Below are positions 41,811 through 53,050 of a stretch of DNA of 64,000 nt, piece by piece; the stretch's first letter is position 1; each line of letters starts with the position of its first letter. The translations under genes and the position numbers were made by a program. The notes beneath the pieces were generated by a model, which saw only the letters and a list, made by a program, of their open reading frames with translations, searched no databases and was not told where the DNA came from. The stretch spans positions 496,001-560,000 of the forward strand of contig NZ_JBNAFU010000001.1 of NCBI RefSeq assembly GCF_049800835.1, in the 5' to 3' direction. The stretch comes from Dinoroseobacter sp049800835 (GTDB taxonomy: Bacteria; Pseudomonadota; Alphaproteobacteria; Rhodobacterales; Rhodobacteraceae).

Positions 41811-43583
41811 ATGAGCACGCAAAAGACTGGTGAACAGATGACGGGCGCGCAAATGGTGGTTCAGGCGCTGAAAGATCAGGGCGTCGACACCGTGTTCGGC
41901 TACCCGGGCGGTGCAGTCCTTCCGATTTATGACGAGATTTTCCAACAGAACGACATCAAGCATATCCTCGTGCGCCATGAGCAGGCCGCGACCCACGCCG
42001 CCGAAGGCTATGCGCGCTCCACCGGCAAGCCCGGTGTTGTTCTGGTGACCTCTGGCCCGGGCGCTACCAATGCCGTGACCGGCATCACGGACGCGCTGAT
42101 GGACAGCATCCCGATGGTGGTTCTGTCGGGTCAGGTGCCGACCTTCATGATCGGCAACGATGCCTTTCAGGAAGCCGACACCGTGGGCATCACGCGCCCC
42201 TGCACCAAGCACAACTGGCTGGTGAAAGAGACCGACGCGCTGGCGGAGACGATCCACCAGGCATTCCATGTCGCGACCTCGGGCCGTCCCGGACCGGTGC
42301 TGGTCGACATCCCGAAGGACGTGCAGTTTGCCTCCGGGACCTATACGTCGCCCGCGAAAGCCGAAACCAAGCACTACCAACCGCGTGTGAAAGGCGACAT
42401 AAACGCCATTACCGCGATGGTCGAGTTGATGGAAACCGCAGAACGCCCCATCTTCTATACCGGGGGGGGCGTGATCAATTCCGGCCCCGCGGCAAGCCAG
42501 TTGCTGCGCGAGTTCGTGGCCGAGACCGGGTTTCCGATCACCTCCACCCTGATGGGGCTCGGGTCCTATCCCGCCTCGGGGGAGAATTGGGTCGGCATGC
42601 TGGGGATGCACGGGCTCTATGAAGCGAACCTGGCGATGCACGGCTGCGATGTCATGATCAATATCGGGGCGCGCTTCGATGATCGGATCACAGGGCGGGT
42701 CGCGGATTTTTCCCCAGGTTCCAAGAAGATACATATCGACATTGATCCAAGCTCGATCAACAAGGTGATCCGGACCGACGTGCCGATCATCGGCGACATT
42801 GCGCATGTGCTGGAGGATGCCCTGCGCATCTGGAAAGCCCGCGGCCGCAAGACCAACAAGGAAGGTCTGGCGAAGTGGTGGGCGCAGATCAATGAGTGGC
42901 GTGAGATCCGCTGTCTGGATTTCAAGAACTCCGAGACGACGATCAAGCCGCAGTACGCGCTGCAACGTCTGGAGGCGCTGACCAAGGACCACCCCAAGCG
43001 CTACATCACGACCGAAGTTGGTCAGCACCAGATGTGGGCGGCGCAGTATCTGGGCTTTGACGAGCCGAACCGCTGGATGACTTCCGGGGGCCTTGGCACG
43101 ATGGGCTATGGCTTCCCCGCCTCCATCGGGGTGCAGGTTGCGCATCCGGATGCGTTGGTGATCAACGTGGCGGGCGAGGCAAGCTGGCTGATGAACATGC
43201 AGGAGATGGGCACGGCGATCCAGTACCGCCTGCCGGTCAAGCAGTTCATCCTGAACAACGAGCGCCTCGGAATGGTGCGCCAGTGGCAGGAACTTCTGCA
43301 CGGCGAGCGGTACTCGCACAGCTGGTCCGACGCCCTGCCCGATTTCGTGAAACTGGCCGAAGCCTTCGGAGCCAAGGGCATCCTGTGCAACGACCCCAAG
43401 GACCTCGATGACGCGATCATGGAGATGCTGGAGTATGACGGCCCGGTCCTGTTCGACTGTCTGGTTGAAAAGCACGAGAACTGCTTCCCCATGATCCCAT
43501 CGGGCGCGCCGCACAACGAGATGCTGCTCGGCGAGGCGGAGACCCAGGGCGCCATCGGTGCCAAGGGCGCGGTTCTGGTGTAG
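41811..43583 (+). CDS. ilvI: Acetolactate synthase, large (catalytic) subunit
   Basis: 590 residues. VFGYPGGAVLPIYDEIF and RHEQAATHAAEGYAR hold the ThDP-activating Glu, with central FAD-type and C-terminal ThDP domains. The ThDP/Mg segment reads VAGEASWLMNMQE where most acetolactate synthases have G-D-A/G. It makes acetolactate and acetohydroxybutyrate for Val, Leu and Ile. ATG 41811 has AGAAGG upstream; an open frame continues upstream through the attenuator but is not a real extension. Paired with ilvH and controlled by the leader at 41656. Confidence 0.95.
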   Translation: MSTQKTGEQMTGAQMVVQALKDQGVDTVFGYPGGAVLPIYDEIFQQNDIKHILVRHEQAATHAAEGYARSTGKPGVVLVTSGPGATNAVTGITDALMDSIPMVVLSGQVPTFMIGNDAFQEADTVGITRPCTKHNWLVKETDALAETIHQAFHVATSGRPGPVLVDIPKDVQFASGTYTSPAKAETKHYQPRVKGDINAITAMVELMETAERPIFYTGGGVINSGPAASQLLREFVAETGFPITSTLMGLGSYPASGENWVGMLGMHGLYEANLAMHGCDVMINIGARFDDRITGRVADFSPGSKKIHIDIDPSSINKVIRTDVPIIGDIAHVLEDALRIWKARGRKTNKEGLAKWWAQINEWREIRCLDFKNSETTIKPQYALQRLEALTKDHPKRYITTEVGQHQMWAAQYLGFDEPNRWMTSGGLGTMGYGFPASIGVQVAHPDALVINVAGEASWLMNMQEMGTAIQYRLPVKQFILNNERLGMVRQWQELLHGERYSHSWSDALPDFVKLAEAFGAKGILCNDPKDLDDAIMEMLEYDGPVLFDCLVEKHENCFPMIPSGAPHNEMLLGEAETQGAIGAKGAVLV

Positions 43584-43593
43584 TGGTCGGGAA

Positions 43594-43647
43594 CGGGGGG
43601 CTGTCTGCCCCCCGCACCCCCCGAAGGTATTTGTGCACAAAAGAAAA
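43594..43647. repeat. Intergenic hairpin element, copy 2
   Basis: GGGGGGC-TGTCT-GCCCCCC, a perfect 7-bp stem, followed by CACCCCCCGAAGGTATTT and CACAAAAGAAAA. It lies between ilvI and ilvH and matches the element at 16231-16279 in both hairpin and tail. Inside an operon it may act as a partial terminator or an mRNA processing site. Confidence 0.6.
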
Positions 43648-43682
43648 CAAGGCGCGCTCTGCGCCGGAACGAAAGTGGTCCC

Positions 43683-44249
43683 ATGTCCCCGCTGAAGATT
43701 GAACAAGGCTCCTCGAAGCATTCCGCCTATGACCTGCGGTCGACCTATGGCGACCACCAGGAAACCCACACGCTGGCGGTGGTTGTCGATAACGAGGCAG
43801 GCGTTCTTGCCCGCGTGATCGGGCTGTTTTCCGGGCGCGGATACAACATCGAGAGCCTGACCGTGGCCGAGATCGACCATGAAGGGCACCGCTCGCGCAT
43901 CACGATTGTGACCACGGGCACGCCACAGGTGATCGAGCAGATCAAGGCACAGTTGGCACGCATGGTGCCGGTGCACGAGGTCCATGACCTGACGGTGGAA
44001 GGGGCGAGCGTGGAGCGCGAACTGGCCCTATTCAAAGTGGCCGGCGCGGGCGATCACCGGATCGAGGCGTTGCGGCTCGCGGAAATCTTTCGCGCGAACG
44101 TGGTTGACAGCACGCTTGAAAGCTTCGTGTTCGAGATCACCGGCACGCCACAGAAAATCGATGCGTTCGGCGATCTGATGCGCCCGCTCGGTCTGATCGA
44201 GATTGCGCGAACCGGTGTGGCTGCCCTGTCGCGCGGAACCAGCGGCTAG
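43683..44249 (+). CDS. ilvH: Acetolactate synthase, small (regulatory) subunit
   Basis: 188 residues. The N-terminal ACT domain begins THTLAVVVDNEAGVLARVIGLFSGRGYNIESLTV, the canonical IlvH start and the site of valine feedback inhibition. A second ferredoxin-like domain starts near ELALFKVAG. A 25-residue N-terminal extension (MSPLKIEQGSSKHSAYDLRS) precedes the ACT domain, longer than in enterobacterial IlvH. ATG 43683 is the first start after the hairpin element; no strong ribosome-binding site is visible. Confidence 0.94.
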   Translation: MSPLKIEQGSSKHSAYDLRSTYGDHQETHTLAVVVDNEAGVLARVIGLFSGRGYNIESLTVAEIDHEGHRSRITIVTTGTPQVIEQIKAQLARMVPVHEVHDLTVEGASVERELALFKVAGAGDHRIEALRLAEIFRANVVDSTLESFVFEITGTPQKIDAFGDLMRPLGLIEIARTGVAALSRGTSG

Positions 44250-44351
44250 CCCGGCACAACGCCGCAAAACCACAGCTCGGGTGTCGGTTTGTGACCGGCA
44301 CGCAGGCCGGATCGGGGCTAAGCTACGGTCAAGATCCGGAGGAGTGGTGCG

Positions 44352-45479
44352 ATGACGATGTCCGATCTTTCGCGTGTCAGACAGCCCGTTGAACAGGCGC
44401 GCGGCCTGCCGAATGCGCATTACACCGATCCGGACATGCACGCGGCCGAGCTGAAACGGCTCTTTGCCGATGAATGGTGTGCCCTGTGCACCGAAGCGGA
44501 CATTCCCCGGACGGGCGATGCCTTTCCGCTGACCTTCGCCGGGGAGCCCTTGCTGGCGCTCAGGGGCGGCGACGGGGTTGTGCGGGTGTTTTACAACGTG
44601 TGCCGCCATCGCGGGATGATCCTGGTGGAGTCGCCGCGACGGATCGAAGGTGCGTTGCGCTGTCCGTACCATTCGTGGTGCTACGCCACCACGGGGCGAC
44701 TGGTGACCACGCCCCATGTCGGCGGGCCAGGCCAGAATACGCACCCCGGGCTCGACCGCGACAGGCTCGGGCTCATTGAATTGCGCAGCCATATCTGGCA
44801 CGGCATCGTGTTCGTGAACCTCTCGGGCTCCGCGCCCCCGTTCGACGTCCGGCACGCGGATTTGCTGGCCCGGTGGGCCGAGTTCGCCCAACCGCTGCAC
44901 CATGGCGGTCCGGACAGTCGGTTCTCGCTGTCAGTCGAAACCAACTGGAAACTCGCGGTCGAGAACTACTGCGAAAGCTATCATCTGCCCTGGGTGCACC
45001 CGGGATTGAACAGCTATTCCCGGCTCGAAGATCACTACAATATCGAAAGCGAGGGGTTTTCCGGCCAGGGCACCGAGGTCTACCGGCAGTTGCGCGACGC
45101 CGAGGGCGGGACTTTTCCGGACTTCGCCGGCCTGTCGCCGAAATGGGACAAGGCGGCGGAATACATCGCACTTTACCCGAACCTGCTGCTTGGGGTGCAC
45201 CGTGACCATGCATTTGCGATCCTGCTGCACCCGGACGGCCCGGGACGCACACGCGAGGACGTGCATCTGTACTACGCGACAGCGGATACCGACCCCGACT
45301 TGCGTGCCGCAAATGCGCGGCAATGGCGTACGGTCTTCGAAGAGGACATCTTCGTGGTGGAGGGCATGCAAAAGGGCCGCGCGGCGCAAGGGTTCGATGG
45401 CGGGCGGTTTGCACCTGCGATGGACGCGCCGACACACCGGCTGCACGCGTGGGTTGCCACTCGGATGGCGGCTGGCTGA
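44352..45479 (+). CDS. Rieske [2Fe-2S] aromatic-ring-hydroxylating oxygenase, alpha subunit
   Basis: 375 residues. Rieske ligands Cys84-x-His86 (CRHRG) and Cys104-x2-His107 (CPYHSW) are intact. The mononuclear iron site follows in VENYCESYHLPWVHPGL, with the third acidic ligand in EEDIFVVEGMQKG near the C-terminus. The size and single-subunit form resemble the oxygenases of glycine betaine, stachydrine or carnitine demethylation rather than two-subunit ring dioxygenases. No reductase or ferredoxin gene lies nearby, so electron supply must come from elsewhere. ATG 44352 follows GGAGGAG. Substrate unknown. Confidence 0.88.
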   Translation: MTMSDLSRVRQPVEQARGLPNAHYTDPDMHAAELKRLFADEWCALCTEADIPRTGDAFPLTFAGEPLLALRGGDGVVRVFYNVCRHRGMILVESPRRIEGALRCPYHSWCYATTGRLVTTPHVGGPGQNTHPGLDRDRLGLIELRSHIWHGIVFVNLSGSAPPFDVRHADLLARWAEFAQPLHHGGPDSRFSLSVETNWKLAVENYCESYHLPWVHPGLNSYSRLEDHYNIESEGFSGQGTEVYRQLRDAEGGTFPDFAGLSPKWDKAAEYIALYPNLLLGVHRDHAFAILLHPDGPGRTREDVHLYYATADTDPDLRAANARQWRTVFEEDIFVVEGMQKGRAAQGFDGGRFAPAMDAPTHRLHAWVATRMAAG

Positions 45480-45483
45480 GGGT

Positions 45484-45693
45484 ATGCGCGGCACGCAGGA
45501 CGACCGGTTTGCCGCCGCCCATGTAGCCGGCGACACCGCGACTGTCATCGCGCTCTACCTGCAAGCGGCAGACGCCGCAGCGCCCGATGGGGAGGCGTTC
45601 TATCTGACACAGGCTTATGTCACGGCGCTGGAAGCCGGATTTCCGACGGAGACGCTTCTGGCCCGGTTGCGGGCACTTGGGGCAGAACCCTAG
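45484..45693 (+). CDS. Small helical protein downstream of the Rieske oxygenase
   Basis: 69 residues starting 4 bp after the oxygenase stop. The sequence (AAHVAGDTATVIALYLQAAD, AFYLTQAYVTALEAGFP, TLLARLRALG) is a pair of amphipathic helices like a single TPR-type hairpin. No family is recognised. The tight spacing, and a terminator right after it, make it part of the same transcript and favour a real gene over a chance frame. It may be an adaptor for the oxygenase; that is inference. Confidence 0.65.
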   Translation: MRGTQDDRFAAAHVAGDTATVIALYLQAADAAAPDGEAFYLTQAYVTALEAGFPTETLLARLRALGAEP

Positions 45694-45700
45694 CAAAGGT

Positions 45701-45731
45701 GCGGACGGCAGGGGGCATATATGCCGTCCGC
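45701..45731. terminator. Bidirectional hairpin terminator
   Basis: GCGGACGGCA (45701-45710) and TGCCGTCCGC (45722-45731) form a perfect 10-bp stem, followed by GATTTCTGTTT. It lies between the convergent ends of the small helical gene and the EF-hand gene. Confidence 0.75.
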
Positions 45732-45740
45732 GATTTCTGT

Positions 45741-45983
45741 TTAGCCTTCGGAGACGATCAGGCCGGCTTCCTCGGCCGCAGCCAGTTCATCGGCATCGAT
45801 CGCGCCGTCGGAATTGGCGTCCATCGCGGTGTAGGTTGCCTCGGACAAGGCCGGGAAGGCGACCAGCAACTCTGCGAACGAGAGCATGCCGTCGCCATCG
45901 GTGTCCAGCTCGGCCTTGTTGCCCATGGCAAAGGCGCTTGTCGCCAGCGTGGCTGCGGTCACGGCAAGGATCAGGGTTTTCAT
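45741..45983 (-). CDS. Small secreted EF-hand calcium-binding protein
   Basis: 80 residues. A signal peptide (about 1-20, MKTLILAVTAATLATSAFA) is followed by two EF-hand loops, DTDGDGMLSFAE and DANSDGAIDADE, each with acidic residues at positions 1, 3, 5 and 12. The product is predicted to be a periplasmic calcium-binding protein. ATG 45983 has GAGGAG upstream. It is divergent from an ECF sigma factor gene across 237 bp, so the two could share control. Confidence 0.85.
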   Translation of the reverse strand: MKTLILAVTAATLATSAFAMGNKAELDTDGDGMLSFAELLVAFPALSEATYTAMDANSDGAIDADELAAAEEAGLIVSEG

Positions 45984-46220
45984 GAGATCACTCCTCAAAA
46001 GGTTGGTTGCCGAAGGAGCCCGTGTCTGAGCGCCTTCTGATGCTAAGAGCCTGTGACGGACCGATGCGTCCCATGTGCTGCCGGACCGGCGGCCCGCCGC
46101 CAAAGCCCGCGCGCGCCACACGCGGAGGGTTGCCGACAAGAGGGTTTATTCCGTGGCGGCCCCCTGCTCGGCAGGTTTCCTCGCATTTACCAGGCGCGGT
46201 TCAAAGCCCAGCTTGAAGAC

Positions 46221-46706
46221 ATGACCGAGGACATCCACACCCCCCGCCCGCCTTGCGTGACCGACCTCGCCCTGGTCGCGCTGATCCCGAAACTGCGTCC
46301 CCTCGCCCGCCGTCTCGGGCGGGACCGCGCCGAAGCGGACGACTTGTTGCAGGAGACGCTGACCGCGATCCTGATCCGCTTGCGCGACGGGGCCGCCATC
46401 GACAACCTGCCCGCCTATGGCCGCATGGTTCTGAAGAACGCCGTGCGGCGGCATGGACGCCTGGAGCAGACGCTTCAATTGGAGGAAGACAGCACAGATC
46501 TCGCACAAGGCCCCGACGAGACGGCCTTTGCCGCGCTGGAGGCGATCGCGCATCTGCCGGATGCGCAGGCCCGGCTGGTCCGCGCCGCGCTGGAGGGAGA
46601 CAGCACATTGCAGCTTGCCGCACGCGAGGGCATCCCGCCCGGGACCGTACATTCCCGGCTGGCGCGGGCCCGGGCACAGTTGCGGGTCGATCTGGATATG
46701 GCATGA
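46221..46706 (+). CDS. ECF-type RNA polymerase sigma factor
   Basis: 161 residues. Region 2 reads RPLARRLGRDRAEADDLLQETLTAILIRL (core binding and -10 recognition), and region 4 has ALEGDSTLQLAAREGIPPGTVHSRLARARAQL (-35 recognition). Length and layout are those of ECF sigma-70 factors. ATG 46221 is the first plausible start, with a weak GAAG upstream. No anti-sigma gene follows; the next feature is a terminator. The trigger is unknown. The EF-hand gene on the other side could be a target. Confidence 0.85.
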   Translation: MTEDIHTPRPPCVTDLALVALIPKLRPLARRLGRDRAEADDLLQETLTAILIRLRDGAAIDNLPAYGRMVLKNAVRRHGRLEQTLQLEEDSTDLAQGPDETAFAALEAIAHLPDAQARLVRAALEGDSTLQLAAREGIPPGTVHSRLARARAQLRVDLDMA

Positions 46707-46718
46707 GGGCAAGAAAAA

Positions 46719-46740
46719 AGGGCGGCTGGGGGGCCGCCCT
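46719..46740. terminator. Rho-independent terminator, strong for nrdJ
   Basis: AGGGCGGC (46719-46726) and GCCGCCCT (46733-46740) pair perfectly around TGGGGG. Read on the minus strand the stem is followed by TTTTTT from the A-run at 46714-46719, so it ends the nrdJ transcript. Read on the plus strand it also follows the sigma factor gene by 12 bp, with a weaker tail. Confidence 0.85.
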
Positions 46741-46881
46741 GTTTAGTTTCGCTGATCAGGCTCGTCGTTGTTACCGCTCGTTTTGTTTTCTGCCTGCGGC
46801 CTGACCCGCGCTCAGGGCGAGCGCACCCGCCCCTGAACTTGTTGCGTGTGGCAGGGCAGCCGTGCCGCGCCTGCCCTCGTA

Positions 46882-50562
<3,681 letters not shown>

Positions 50563-51084
50563 GTCTGCCCCATGTTGGCCATTTGATACCCGGCCATGCG
50601 GTTGGTCCGCCGTGCCGTTTTACCCAGTCTCGTGCGGAGGAGGTCCGTCAGACAAACCTGTCCCGGGGCCCGACATGATCCCATGTCGTCGCCTGGTCAG
50701 TGTGTGCGTCTGTATGATCGGGGAAACACCAAATATGGTGCTTGCCTCCTCCGCCAACACAATCTGGCGTAGGACGCCCTAATGGGTCAACTACATTTTG
50801 TGACGTTTGCACGACAAAATACTATTGACGGTGCATTAACCCAGATTCTCTTGGCCTGTGCGGAGTTTCGACGGAGGCGAATGTTGTGAGATCGCCACGG
50901 CGCAAGTCGAAAAAGCCGGATATTGGATAGATCTTAACGAGTGGGTAACACAAAATGAAGTGGTGCACCTGCCGACCACACCCATACATATGGTGGTTGC
51001 GCGACTCGCAAACCTCGCGCGGCAGCCTCATGCCGGTACGCCGTGAGGTCTACAGGGAGGGCCCAGGGTGAAAATACTTGGAAG
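50563..51084. other. Intergenic region between nrdJ and tRNA-Pro
   Basis: 522 bp. The nrdJ-proximal half is the promoter and leader, with NrdR-like boxes, a candidate -35 TTGACC (minus strand, 50785-50790) and a leader hairpin CGACATG/CATGTCG (50671-50688). The remaining stretch to the tRNA carries short open frames on both strands with no recognisable product. No riboswitch core is visible. Confidence 0.5.
50726..50772 (-). promoter_or_regulatory. Paired NrdR-like boxes upstream of nrdJ
   Basis: ACACCAAATATGGTGC (50726-50741) and ACACAATCTGGCGTAG (50757-50772) start 31 bp apart, three helical turns, as NrdR box pairs do. The first is near-palindromic; the second matches the box consensus less well. 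The second overlaps a candidate -10 (50761-50766) placed 18 bp from -35 TTGACC at 50785-50790 on the minus strand. NrdR represses ribonucleotide reductase genes when ATP/dATP levels signal sufficiency. Confidence 0.6.
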
Positions 51085-51161
51085 TGGTCGGGGCGGCGAG
51101 ATTCGAACTCACGACCCCCTGTACCCAAAACAGGTGCGCTACCAGACTGCGCCACGCCCCG
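51085..51161 (-). tRNA. tRNA-Pro (TGG anticodon)
   Basis: 77 nt including an encoded CCA. The acceptor stem is CGGGGCG with CGCCCCG, the D-arm follows with GTCTGGTAG, the anticodon loop reads TTTTGGGTA with anticodon TGG, and the T-arm has GTTCGAATC. All helices are intact. Confidence 0.95.
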
Positions 51162-51212
51162 ACGCCGCTTGATTACTGCCAAGCCTTCGGTTTGGAAAGC
51201 CCTAATCGTCGC

Positions 51213-51686
51213 CTAATTGACAGCGCAGGCCCAACGCGCCTGCGCGCCGAAAGCCGGGTGGCGCAGTTCCGTGCCGGGGGCGATCCCGATCCGTTGCGAT
51301 TGGCCGCCGTTTATTTCCAGCACCGCCAGGATCCCATCCCCGCCCGGGATCGGCGTCTCGTCGAGGGGGATGGCATTCTGGTGCACATGCTGCACGACCC
51401 CCTGCGCGTCGACGAAGATCATGTCCAACGGGATGAGCGTGTTGCGCATCCAGAACGAAACCGACTGGGAGCGTTCGTAAACGAACAGCATGCCTGCACG
51501 CCTTGGTAGGCTTTCGCGGAACATCAACCCACGTCCGCGGCTTTCCGGGGTATCCACAACCTCGACCACGTAGGAGGCCTGCCCCCAGTCACCGCGCAGG
51601 TCAACGCGGTCGGGTGCGCAATCGCCAAGCGCGACGTTTGCGGAGACCAGAAAAAAGATGAAAGCGAAGAGACGCAGGAACGTCAT
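51213..51686 (-). CDS. DUF192 family exported protein
   Basis: 157 residues. A signal peptide (about 1-21, hydrophobic FAFIFFLVSANVALG) is followed by a DUF192 domain: RGLMFRESLPRRAGMLFVY, SFWMRNTLIPLDMIFVD and a conserved GGDGILAVLEINGG. The family is a small beta-barrel of unknown function, often periplasmic. The start overlaps the cold-shock gene stop (ATGA at 51683-51686), so the two are cotranscribed in that order. Confidence 0.88.
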   Translation of the reverse strand: MTFLRLFAFIFFLVSANVALGDCAPDRVDLRGDWGQASYVVEVVDTPESRGRGLMFRESLPRRAGMLFVYERSQSVSFWMRNTLIPLDMIFVDAQGVVQHVHQNAIPLDETPIPGGDGILAVLEINGGQSQRIGIAPGTELRHPAFGAQARWACAVN

Positions 51687-52192
51687 TCCTCTTCGATCGC
51701 GGCGTCCCAGCTGAGCACTTCCAGAGCCAATCGACCCCGGTCGCTGTCTCCGACCCGGATGGCCACGGCCTCGCCTGCCTGAAGATCGGCAAACCCGCAG
51801 CGGCGCAAGACATCCATGTGAATGAAAATATCGTCGCCCGCGCCGAAAGCGTTCACGAAGCCGAAGCCCTTGACCTTGTCAAACCACTTCACGCGGCCCG
51901 GAACGATGTCGAGATCATCGAAACTCTGCGGCGCATCCGCCGCCCCGTCCTCAACCTCGCCACCTTCGGGAGGGGCGATGGTGACCACTTCTGTTGCCTG
52001 AATGCCACGCGGCGTTTCCTGAACGCGGATCTGCACCCGCGCCCCATCTGCAACAGAACTCTGTCCGAAATTGCGCAGTACGTTTGCATGAAGCAGGATA
52101 TCCGGCCCGTCAGCTTCGCCCACGACGAAGCCAAACCCTTTCTTCGGGTCGAACCATTTTACGGTCCCGTATATCGTGGGACTGTCAGCCAT
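51683..52192 (-). CDS. Cold-shock protein with two CSD domains
   Basis: 169 residues from ATG 52192. Two cold-shock domains are fused: the first has GTVKWFDPKKGFGFVV (RNP1-like), and the second has GRVKWFDKVKGFGFVN with DDIFIHMDVL (RNP2-like). An acidic linker (EVEDGAADAPQSFDDLD) joins them. They bind single-stranded nucleic acid and act as RNA chaperones. A GTG at 52204 gives a four-residue longer form (169 to 173 residues) and cannot be excluded because neither start has a strong ribosome-binding site. It leads a two-gene transcript with DUF192. Confidence 0.88.
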   Translation of the reverse strand: MADSPTIYGTVKWFDPKKGFGFVVGEADGPDILLHANVLRNFGQSSVADGARVQIRVQETPRGIQATEVVTIAPPEGGEVEDGAADAPQSFDDLDIVPGRVKWFDKVKGFGFVNAFGAGDDIFIHMDVLRRCGFADLQAGEAVAIRVGDSDRGRLALEVLSWDAAIEEE

Positions 52193-52336
52193 AGGTTTCT
52201 GCACAGCATGGTTCCGGGTTAACGAATAAAGGCGCCGCGACGGGCAACGAAGTATTACACAATGGTTTCAACTTTTGTGAGGTCGCGCAAGAAAAACTTT
52301 AAGGATTAGGGCCTTATCGTTAACGGCTCACAAACC

Positions 52337-52942
52337 CTACGGATTCAAACGGCTGATATTCCAAGATTTTTCGCCTTTTAGGCGAGTCCAGCGAAATCTG
52401 TCATGCAGCCGATAATCTCCATCAGCCCAGAATTCGATCTCGATCGGCGTTATCCTGAAGCCGCCCCAGAAGGGCGGACGGTCCGGATTTAGCCCTTTTT
52501 CCAACCCCAAGCGGGCCGCGTCGGCCATCAGGGACGCGCGACTACCCAGTGGCTCCGACTGCCGCGAGGCCCATGCCCCTATTCTGCTTTTAAGCGAGCG
52601 GGACTTGTAATACTCATCCGCCTTCAGACCATCCTCTCGCGTTACAAATCCCCGCACACGGATCTGCCGACGCAGAGATTTCCAATGCATCACGAACGCC
52701 GCCGCCCCCGCGCTTTCGATTTCCTGCGCTTTCACGGAGCCATAATTCGTGTAGAACACGAACGCGTCGTCTTCGATGTCCTTCAGAAGCACCATCCGCG
52801 CATTGGGCATCCCCGTTGCATCGACGGTGGACAGAGCAATCGCGTTGGGATCGTTCGGCTCGGACGCCTCTGCTTCCGCCAGCCAGGCACGCGCCAGTTC
52901 GAAGGGATCTTCGCCTGCGAATTTGCCGGTACGGTCGCTCAT
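52337..52942 (-). CDS. pdxH: Pyridoxamine 5'-phosphate oxidase
   Basis: 201 residues, the standard PdxH size. DPNAIALSTVDATGMPNARMVLLKDIEDDAFVFYTN is the N-terminal FMN-binding region, and the C-terminal signature FWADGDYRLHDRFRWTR closes the active site. It converts pyridoxine or pyridoxamine 5'-phosphate to PLP with oxygen as acceptor. It is divergent from fabI across 108 bp. It is unrelated in operon terms to the PNPOx-like protein at 13453. Confidence 0.94.
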   Translation of the reverse strand: MSDRTGKFAGEDPFELARAWLAEAEASEPNDPNAIALSTVDATGMPNARMVLLKDIEDDAFVFYTNYGSVKAQEIESAGAAAFVMHWKSLRRQIRVRGFVTREDGLKADEYYKSRSLKSRIGAWASRQSEPLGSRASLMADAARLGLEKGLNPDRPPFWGGFRITPIEIEFWADGDYRLHDRFRWTRLKGEKSWNISRLNP

Positions 52943-53050
52943 GGGTCTTGTCTCCGGATGCGGCCGCCGGGGTGGGGCCGTCTGGTCACTTGATGCAGCT
53001 TGGGCTTTCGCCTAAACGGGCGAGACCGAGAAATGGACTAGAGGCAGAAA

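Noticed and set aside
41754..43985. 743-codon minus-strand frame opposite ilvI and ilvH
   Set aside because: It crosses two well-defined genes and an intergenic hairpin, and has no recognisable domain.
50563..50830. Cobalamin riboswitch upstream of nrdJ
   Set aside because: I looked for the conserved B12-box core and flanking stems on the minus strand and did not find them. A B12-using enzyme is also not expected to be shut off by B12.
51085..51212. Integration site at tRNA-Pro
   Set aside because: No integrase gene, no duplicated tRNA 3' end and no change in composition is visible around the tRNA.
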